DNA of 64,000 bases, from contig NC_079205.1 of assembly GCF_026745355.1 (NCBI RefSeq), forward strand, positions 45,803,558 through 45,867,557. The letters run 5' to 3'. The DNA comes from Beta vulgaris subsp. vulgaris. Its lineage: Eukaryota; Streptophyta; Magnoliopsida; Caryophyllales; Amaranthaceae. Position 1 is the first letter of the stretch; every line of letters begins with the position of its first letter. The notes under the pieces are model-generated. The model saw only the letters and a program-made list of their open reading frames with translations. It searched no databases and was not told the DNA's origin. Shown one piece after another: positions 57,659-64,000 of this stretch. The position numbers and the translations under genes were made by a program.

Positions 57659-59262
57659 TCAAAAGGATTGCATCACTGAACAAGCAACAGCTTGCGCCCA
57701 ATGCCGCAACTTGATCTTCACTTGTTGAGGACTGTCTCCTACAAAATTCATTCAAATTTTATAGTATTATCAGATAGGTTGCTTGACAAAATGATACTTC
57801 CTCCTTTTATCAAGAGATATGAGACTTTGTAATGTGTTGCAATCGCTAAACCTGCCTTTCCAAACCAACATTTGAGTAAAGTATACAGAAAAAATACATA
57901 AAAGTTTCCCTCTCAGAGTTAGTATATTAACTAGAGAAAATGGTTGATCATGGATTTATAAAGGTATCTTTCTTTCATCATAATATAGACCACATGAATC
58001 ACTTGCATGTCTAAGGAAAACCTTTCTATGCTAAATTCTATGTAATCTTTTTAATCTTTGTTGGAAATAAATTTATAGGACTATGAATCCTATCATGATA
58101 AGAATGTGTCAAACTCATTAAAGTGATAGATTGAAAATAATATATTCGGTGACTCAATTATAGGCTCAACAAGATCATCTATTTAATAAAAAAAGTATAA
58201 TAAAATGGAAAACATGTGACAAATTGAAGGTAGTATAAAATGAAAATAATACGATTCATATAACATATGAAGTATATAGTATGTTCAAATCTAAGTACAG
58301 ACTACACGCTAGACCTAACTTAACTTTCAAGATTGACATGGGAACATTCCCAATAGTAGCATAATAGATTCAAAGTAAGTGTCAAAGGACCAACTCAACC
58401 AAAAGCTTAAACTAATGGTTGAGGCCCCAAGAATAGATTTATACTCTATCACGCCCCCGCACGCAAGAGTGTGGATGCAGCACAGGCCTCCCTCATACCT
58501 GGCGCTAAATATTCCACTAAGAAAGAAGGGGTGGATGAGATTCGAACCCGTGACCTTTTTGTCACGCTGGCTCTTGATACCATGTCAAAGGACCAACTCA
58601 ACCCAAGCTTAAGCTAATGGTTGAGGCCCCAAGAATAGATTTATACTCTATCAGTAAGAACATAATGAGAATAAGAAAAGAGAGAAACCTGGGCCACAAA
58701 TTTTCCATGAATCTTCACTCTTAGGACTACCAAATGAAGCGGATCTAGGCCCCATGGAGCTAATTGATCCTTGGCTAAGGGGCGTCGACACCGGACTCGG
58801 CGACAACTGTCGATTGACGGCGAAGTAAAGGTCCAAAGCCGGCAATGTATTACAAAGCTTTTGGCCTGCCTCTTCATTGAAACCAAATCCAAGTTCTATA
58901 GACCCTTTTAACTCATGCAAATCCTCGTCTGTTAAATCTTCTGCGTCAAGAACCATGTTTTTCTTCCTCTCTTGCTTTAAGATTTGACGACGACGTTTCT
59001 CCCATGCAACGTCTCTATGAGTCTCACACATTGATAGTTGCTTAGACAACCTCTTCTTGCTCTGCCAAAATGGCGGTGCATGAACAAGGCGTTGGAGCTC
59101 CTCAGACTCTGACGACTCTAGCGATGAGGCTCCGCTGCTTGATGGGGTGTTTGCGATGCACGAACATCGAGAACGGTTGGTGGGAGGTGGTGGTGGAGGT
59201 GGTGGTGGAGCATTTACCTTTGAGTCCATCAAAAACATGCTCATATTGTCCCAAGAATGCAT
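57659..59262 (-). CDS. DUF1685-family protein, two exons
   Basis: This is the one clear host gene. Exon 1 is 59262-58689, exon 2 is 57738-57659; the intron (58688-57739) has GT and AG borders (CAG|GTTTCT and TTTGTAG|GAGACAG). The joined frame encodes 217 residues. Features: start MHSWDNMSMFLMDSKVN, a run of about nine prolines near residues 19-27, a Ser/Glu-rich patch (SSLESSESEELQRL), a basic stretch (WEKRRRQILKQERKK), then the family core DLTDEDLHELKGSIELGFGF, LCNTLPALDLYFAVNRQLSP. Exon 2 supplies the usual end, DSPQQVKIKLRHWAQAVACS. DUF1685 is a plant family of unknown biochemical role. A TRIM sits in the intron. On the minus strand TATA-like DNA near 59372-59385 lies about 110 bases before the start. 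The start was chosen as the first ATG; M12 (MDSKVN) is an alternative. Confidence 0.9.
58380..58653 (-). mobile_element. Complete TRIM in the intron of the DUF1685 gene
   Basis: Two near-identical terminal repeats of 72 and 71 bp (58380-58451 and 58583-58653) read TGATAGAG ... CTTTGACA on the minus strand. They flank about 130 bp. A primer-binding site TGGTATCAAGAGCC (58582-58569) follows the 5' repeat directly, and a G-rich GTGCGGGGGCG precedes the 3' repeat. The 5-bp target duplication GTAAG is perfect (58375-58379 and 58654-58658). This is a terminal-repeat retrotransposon in miniature, without coding capacity, in the same orientation as the host gene. The internal GGTTCGAATC resembles a tRNA B box. 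It lies some 31 bases from the 5' splice site. Confidence 0.92.
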
Positions 59263-59310
59263 GGAAATATTAATACTTTGTTAGGACGATATGAGAATGT
59301 TGTAGATTAG

Positions 59311-59340
59311 GGCCGTGGCAGCTAGGTAGCTGCCGCGGCC
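59311..59340. promoter_or_regulatory. GC-rich hairpin in the DUF1685 5' leader or promoter
   Basis: GGCCGTGGCAGCTA and TAGCTGCCGCGGCC form a 14-bp stem with one G-T type mismatch and a two-base spacer. It lies 49-78 bases before the start codon and stands out in AT-rich surroundings. With the TATA-like motif at 59372-59385, it would fall within the transcribed leader. A structured leader could affect translation, or it could be a binding palindrome; neither is shown. Confidence 0.6.
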
Positions 59341-59389
59341 TCAAAAAGAAGAAGAAAACAAGGAGAAGATAATATAGATTATAGATGTA

Positions 59390-60270
59390 TTGAATCTAAT
59401 TCTTTAGATTATTAAGTACCTGGAGAAATTAGTATTACTACTACAAAGATTGTTTTAAATATTTTTAGATTTTCTGTTATAGTCTTTTTAATTTTGTGAG
59501 AAGGAAAAGATATGTTGGCACCAGCCTAACTAACTTTGGGAGGTAATGGAGAGATAGAGAAAGGGAATTAATGGAAATAATTGGGAAAATGTTTGTTAAA
59601 GGGCGATAATTAAGCTCCTCCTTTGGGATCTATAATTATTAATAGATGAAAATTGGTATTTACATATTTTTAGGCAAAAATCTATGCAAGTGTATAAATT
59701 TCCACCAATGGAGGAGGTTAGCTTACTAATTAGAATCTTCAATGATCCAACTTACATGTCCTATTCTTTTTCTAATTTCGTGTGGTGTAATAATTTTTCC
59801 TTTTTTTTGTATGGATAGGTAATGTATCCAGGACATAAATCAAAATTTCTTTGGTATAAGCTCTATAAAATCTAAACTAATTGCATGCATTATGAAAAAA
59901 AAATATATAGATTATAGATTATTGATGGAAAAAAACCCAAGTAGTTTTCAGTATAATCTTTTTATAACAAGCTTCACTGTTAGTGAACTCTAGTAAATAG
60001 TAATCGTGCAAGTGGGAAAGCAATCAACCCAATGTCATTTTATCAATTTAATTATTATTCTAATGCTAACCTAGGTAATTTTAAAATGTTAGCTAAAGGG
60101 TTAAAGATATGTTTGATTACTTACTGCATGAAATGTAATTCATTTACATAATTTCTTCTCTATCTTTATAATGTTATATATACCTATCTTTTAACTTTCT
60201 TATTGCTCCTCTCTAATCTCGTAGGTGGTCTTAAAGTTCAGAGATTTCTTCTCATATTTAGGAATCTCCC
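59390..60270. other. Intergenic, upstream of the DUF1685 gene
   Basis: AT-rich with no recognised gene or repeat; presumably holds upstream regulatory DNA of the minus-strand gene. Confidence 0.4.
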
Positions 60271-60279
60271 TTCCCATTT

Positions 60280-60490
60280 CTGATAAGTGATATGTTGAAA
60301 CCCATAGAATGCTTATTTGTGAGTGTCCCATATTGGAGAAAGAGGAGAGAATAAACCACTTTATAAGATTAGGAGTTACTCCTCCTATCACCAATTGGTT
60401 TTAGGATGGAACCTCCTACCTTGCAAGTGGGCTAAACTCTCATCCTCCTTATTGGGTTACCCAGGCCATTTTCATATAATCTAAAAATTA
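60280..60490 (+). promoter_or_regulatory. snRNA-type promoter elements, probably within an old repeat
   Basis: GTCCCATATTG (60325-60335) is a near match to the plant snRNA upstream element RTCCCACATCG, followed 25 bases later by TTTATAAG (60360-60367). The spacing is closer to the Pol III snRNA arrangement than to the Pol II one. The following TTACTCCTCCTATCACCAAT and TGGTTTTAGGATGGAACC are words I associate with dispersed plant LTR/TRIM-like repeats. I see no snRNA sequence downstream, so an LTR remnant is more likely than an snRNA gene. Confidence 0.4.
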
Positions 60491-60861
60491 ACATGATCAC
60501 TATGGTCATTAAGCATCGCCATCATAAACCTCCATTTATCTGCTAATTACACCATCTCAACCCAGCAACAATGTGCATACAGTCAATCCTAAAAATGAAC
60601 TTATTAATTCTTACGTGTGATCATTTATTGAGTTTTATCTATTGTTGACATATAACTACCCGAAAATTTACTGAAATTCTAGTAACTTGCGTACATAATA
60701 TAGTAGAGATATGTATTTATTATAAAGATAAAAGAAATTAGGATACTCTATTATGAAGGAAAAAATCCTAATTCATGTAATAATGTGATAAGAAAAAACA
60801 AATCCCTATCAAAATAAATTTTAATTTCTTACTTCGTGCTCGCAATAGTATGAGCAATATC
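60491..60861. other. Intergenic, nothing recognised
   Basis: AT-rich DNA before the Copia LTR; no features. Confidence 0.4.
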
Positions 60862-61173
60862 TGTTGAGCTATGCTCAAATGGATCAGATATTAAAGAAAT
60901 AAATCGATCCTAACTAACTAGCCATGTCATCATAGTTAGTTATAACAAATTCTTGTATTGTTGTTAGCTCATTATATACTAGTTGTATGTAGTATATAAG
61001 TGATTCTCTCTTCTGTATTGTACCTCAATCTAATACAATACAATCTACTCTTCTTCTCTCTAAACATTCTCTCTATCTCTCTAAGTTTCTTACACCTAAA
61101 TACTCTCTCTCTCTAAACTCATCAATGGAGGATGTTTTAACCTCGAACTGATTCTAATCTTCACATTTTATCA
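60862..61173 (+). repeat. 5' LTR of a Copia element
   Basis: 312 bp from TGTTGAGCTATGC to TTTTATCA, directly followed by the primer-binding site. It contains TATA-like DNA (GTAGTATATAAGTG, about 60989-61001) and a CT-rich leader (TCTCTCTCTCTAAACTC). The matching 3' LTR is outside the window. The left boundary is inferred from the TG start and element size. Confidence 0.75.
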
Positions 61174-61185
61174 TGGTATCAGAGC
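61174..61185 (+). promoter_or_regulatory. Primer-binding site of the Copia element
   Basis: TGGTATCAGAGC, complementary to initiator methionine tRNA, immediately after the LTR end. Confidence 0.9.
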
Positions 61186-61480
61186 TACGAAATTGTTGCA
61201 ATCAAACATCTGAAGATCAAAATACTCACTGATAAATCCTAATTGTCTGTAAGTTCTAAAATCGATTCGATTCTTTCTAAAATTTTGCATTCTATAAATT
61301 TTGCTAAAAATTGCTTACAATTCTCTTGATCTAAAGTTCTCTTTTGAATTCTGATTTTCTCTTAATATCTTCTAAATCTCTGCTTCATAATCAAATTCTT
61401 CAAATCTTCTGTTCTTGATTTCATTCCTCTGAAAATCACTAAAATCTTGCTAAAAGAAATCTAAACCTGATCTTCTCATC

Positions 61481-62135
61481 ATGCCTAAAATAGCAAAAGA
61501 CACTTCCAGTAGATCAAACTCTAATATTGATCCTGGACAAGATTATTCTAGTCCTTTCTATGTTCATCCTAGTGACAACCTTAAAATGTGTTCAGTTCCT
61601 ACCAAATTTGATGCTAATGGATACATTGATTGGAAGCGAGCAATGCTCATAGGATTATCTGCTAAAAATAAACTAAGTTTTATAGATGGAACACTTGAAA
61701 TGCCAGCTATTACTGATCCTACTTATCATGCTAGCAAAAGATGTAATGACTTGGTTATTAGCTAGTTGTTAAGTGCCTTAGAACCTACTGTTGCTCGGAG
61801 TGTTCTCTATTTTTCCACTGCTAAGGAAATTTGGAATAATCTTGAGGAAAGATATGGTCAATCTTCTGGACCACAGTTATTTTCTCTTGAACAACTACAT
61901 GATATATCACAAGGGGGTGAAAATATTTTTGAGTATTTCACAAAAATGAAAATGTTGTGGGATGAACTGGATATTGTCAATCCTATTCCTACTTGTGCTT
62001 GTAATGGCTGCAGTTGTAATCTCAATAAGAAATTATTGACTGCTCGAGAAAATCATAGACTCATTCAATTCTTGATGAAGTTGAATGAACAATATGCTAT
62101 GGTGAATGAATTATCAAGAACAGAAAAAAGAAAGA
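61481..62135 (+). pseudogene. Copia gag, interrupted by a stop and by a LINE
   Basis: MPKIAKDTSSRSNSN starts a Copia gag with the N-terminal block SPFYVHPSDNLKMCSVPTKF and WKRAMLIGLSAKNKLSFIDG (Retrotran_gag_3 type), then WNNLEERYGQSSGPQLFSLE and CACNGCSC (UBN2-like). An in-frame TAG at 61763-61765 replaces an expected Trp codon (VIS-stop-LLSALEP). From about 62136 the sequence is LINE leader, so the rest of gag-pol is displaced beyond the window. Confidence 0.88.
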
Positions 62136-62280
62136 CTTTCTCTCTCTAGCTTTGAAGTTCTCTCTCCCGTATTTTTCCAGTTGGGCAGACCTCGAGGGTC
62201 GAAAAATTCGAAAGCACAGAGCAAGGAGAAGGTCAAGAAGAATGGTCCGACGTCAGAGGATTCAAAGAAGACAAGATCTA

Positions 62281-63434
62281 TGGATGAAGTTCTTGGCGCG
62301 AAAATCTTGGAAGTTCAGAGTACACCATCTAGTGATGAGGAAGGTGAAATTCTAACCCCAAAATCTTCTCTAATTGCTTTGAAACAACAATCGGAGGCTA
62401 AGAATATGTTTTCGAAGTGGTTAAATGTGATTAATAGTGAGGCGATCAAGAATGTAGATCATAATTCAGCTGTAAATGTAGGAAATCATTCTAGTTTGGA
62501 GAAAATGAATGTACCTATTGATGATGTGAATGGTATAGAAAATAATGCTGGTGTGCGTAAGGAGAATGATAATGATATTCCATGTATTGATATGGAGGAT
62601 ATTCAAGATGAAGTTCTTTTTTGGAGTAATTCCATTGTGTGCTATATTCTGGGGGCTAGCCCACCTCAAAGCGTCATGGAAGGATTCTTGAGGAGAATGT
62701 GGGGCAAACATCGAATTGATAGGATTGGGAGGATTGGGAATGGCATTTTCTTGGTGAGATTGAAGAATCAGGAGGATCAAGAGAGAATTTTAGCCATGGA
62801 TTGTCAGTTCTTTGATGGAAAACCTGTAATAGTGCAGCCATGGAAATCTGATGTTGACTGGAATGAGAAGAAGGTGGAGAGGGTACCTATTTGGATTGAA
62901 TTGCCTGGTCTAGAGGTGAAATATTGGGGCGATAAATGCTTAGCCAAGATTGTGGGATCAATTGGCAAGTTTGTTAGAGTAGATGAGGTTACTCTAGAAA
63001 GAGCAAATTTGATGTTTGCTAGAGTTTTAGTAGAAGTATTGGTTGATCAAATGTTTCCTGAAGTGGTGCAATTCAGGAATGAGAAGGGATGTGTTGTTGA
63101 GCAGAAGGTGTATTATGCGTGGAAACCCATTAAGTGCAGTAGTTGCAAGGGATTTGGGCATAATAGGGAACAATGTGTAAAACCTAAGGTGATCAAGAAG
63201 ATATGGGTTAAGAAACAAGGGCCTGATGTAGTTGCTCAGAATGACACAAGTAGTGCTGGGGGTCAGAAGGATAGGGGTAAGAAAGTGCAAGGAGCCAGCA
63301 CAATAGTGAGCAACAGATATGAGGCATTAACTGAGGCTACAACAGAAGAATTATTCTATACAGTGGGTACCTCTATTGCAAAAGATGATGGGCATATGGT
63401 GCAGGGGTTAAAGGCCCCTGAGGGTCATGGATAG
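62281..63434 (+). CDS. LINE ORF1 (nucleic-acid-binding, zinc knuckle), intact
   Basis: An RNA-binding protein of the LINE particle. From the ATG at 62281 it encodes 384 residues without a stop. N-terminal third: acidic, Ser-rich (STPSSDEEGEILTPK). Middle: DUF4283-type domain (MEGFLRRMWGKHRIDRIG ... NGIFLVRLKNQEDQERIL ... FDGKPVIVQPWKSDVDWN). Then IWIELPGLEVKYWGDKCLAK, LMFARVLVEVLVDQMFPEVV, and one CCHC knuckle, CSSCKGFGHNREQC (63135-63176). The frame is open further upstream to 62106, and an earlier GRPRGSKNSK block in the same frame (about 62184-62215), preceded by TTG instead of ATG, may be the ancestral N-terminus; that start may have been lost. The frame overlaps ORF2 by eight bases. Confidence 0.82.
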
Positions 63435-64000
63435 AATTCTAGTTTGGAATACCAGGGGGTTAAATAGGGGAAATAAGCAGGTGGAGGTAAGGAATTTTAT
63501 CTCTAAACATCAAATAGCCCTCTTTGGCCTCCTGGAAACCAAAGTAAAGATTCCAAAACTAGGGAATCTTTACCAAACTTTGTACCCTGGTTGGTGTTTC
63601 ACATCCAATAATAGCAGCATTGATAGAGGAAGAATTGTTATTGCTTGGCTTCCTGAAGCTTTTATGGTTTCCATTGAACTCATGACATCCCAAATTATAC
63701 ACTTGAAAGTGGCTCCTGTGGGGAATGTGCCTTGGTTCTGTTGTACATTTGTCTATGGTTCAAATGATAGCCATGAAAGAGAAGAAATGTGGAAGTCCAT
63801 TACTCAGATCTCCACTAATGATCCCTGGGTCATTTTGGGAGATTTTAATGTCGTTTTGAATCTGGATGAAAGAATTGGATCTCCAGTGAGGTTATCAGAA
63901 GTAAAGGATTTCAAGGAGTGTGTAGAGAAGTGTGGTTTGGGGGATATAAAACAAGCTGGTAGGTTTTATACTTGGAATAATAAGCAGGAAGGGGAGAATA
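63427..64000 (+). CDS. LINE ORF2 start: endonuclease domain (partial at window edge)
   Basis: ATG at 63427 lies in the overlap ATGGATAG with the end of ORF1, in the +1 frame. The 191 codons to the window edge contain no stop. Motifs of the apurinic-like endonuclease are present: ILVWNTRGLNR (catalytic Asn), LLETKV (Glu), and WVILGDFNVVLNLDER (Asp and Asn of GDFN). These nick target DNA to prime reverse transcription. The frame should continue into reverse transcriptase. All visible key residues are in place. Confidence 0.88.
   Translation, partial: MDRILVWNTRGLNRGNKQVEVRNFISKHQIALFGLLETKVKIPKLGNLYQTLYPGWCFTSNNSSIDRGRIVIAWLPEAFMVSIELMTSQIIHLKVAPVGNVPWFCCTFVYGSNDSHEREEMWKSITQISTNDPWVILGDFNVVLNLDERIGSPVRLSEVKDFKECVEKCGLGDIKQAGRFYTWNNKQEGEN

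Larger units (their letters stand above)
62136..64000 (+). mobile_element. LINE family A, apparently intact 5' part
   Basis: A non-LTR retrotransposon inserted in the Copia gag. A CTTTCTCTCTCTAG leader (62136 on) is followed by a complete ORF1 and the start of ORF2, neither with internal stops. The 5' end is present, which is uncommon for LINEs. The same family gives the decayed copies at 1-5864 (minus) and 46881-53675. The 3' end and target duplication are outside the window. Confidence 0.85.

Noticed and set aside
58460..58582. tRNA-like GGTTCGAATC box suggesting a tRNA gene or SINE
   Set aside because: No cloverleaf; the flanking 71-72 bp direct repeats, primer site and 5-bp duplication show a TRIM.
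62106..62280. Upstream extension of LINE ORF1 starting MNYQEQ
   Set aside because: The first part reads Copia gag DNA in a different frame from gag; the in-frame join with LINE ORF1 is accidental.

Overview
The window is plant nuclear DNA: AT-rich, with spliceosomal introns, plant-type LINE, Copia, Gypsy, hAT, Helitron and Stowaway families, and almost no host genes. A eudicot is likely. The LINE and Sirevirus families would fit a repeat-rich Caryophyllales-type genome, but that last step is a guess. I see no bacterial-type operon, CRISPR array, rRNA or tRNA gene. The one convincing host gene is a two-exon DUF1685-family gene on the minus strand (57659-59262).

Left part (1-20800). A minus-strand LINE of family A (1-632 and 5047-5864) is split by a 4.4 kb LTR-like insertion with a perfect 5-bp target duplication. 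Then come a 20-bp-period tandem array split by a 1.2 kb terminal-inverted-repeat (TIR) element, several Stowaway-like MITEs, a complete 1.1 kb non-autonomous Helitron (9657-10761), and a coding-free Gypsy-type element (about 10935-15160). One LTR of that element carries a roughly 100-bp inversion relative to the other, and the second LTR holds a Mutator-type MITE. The stretch 15160-20800 has remnants and no gene.

Middle part (20800-55400). This reads as one nested stack. A family-B LINE (RNase H type) starts near 20810 and is cut in ORF1 at 22403. Pieces resembling the rest of it reappear at 46333-46880 and 53676-55380. Between them lie a truncated chromovirus with its 3' LTR (23262-26095), an inverted partial copy of that LTR making a near-perfect palindrome, a second family-B LINE (26472-31706) inserted in the inverted LTR, another Gypsy LTR-like block with its own Mutator MITE, a full-length 11.1 kb Sirevirus-type Copia element (34503-45630, minus strand), and a family-A LINE (about 46880-53675). 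That family-A LINE carries a complete 3.5 kb hAT transposon (47148-50645) in its endonuclease region and a CACTA-end fragment in its reverse transcriptase region.

Right part (55400-64000). A cluster of Stowaway MITEs is followed by the DUF1685 gene. Its intron holds a complete 274-bp TRIM (terminal-repeat retrotransposon in miniature), and its 5' leader contains a GC-rich hairpin. A Copia element begins at 60862 (LTR, primer site, gag) and is interrupted near 62136 by a family-A LINE. The ORF1 of that LINE is uninterrupted, and its overlapping ORF2 is open to the edge of the window; it is the best candidate for a recently active element here.

I did not find a clearly new molecular system. 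The most unusual items are the nesting order with readable target duplications, the palindromic LTR pair, the micro-inverted LTR, the 1.2 kb TIR element with direct GATCA-rich subterminal arrays, and the unclassified 4.4 kb insertion.
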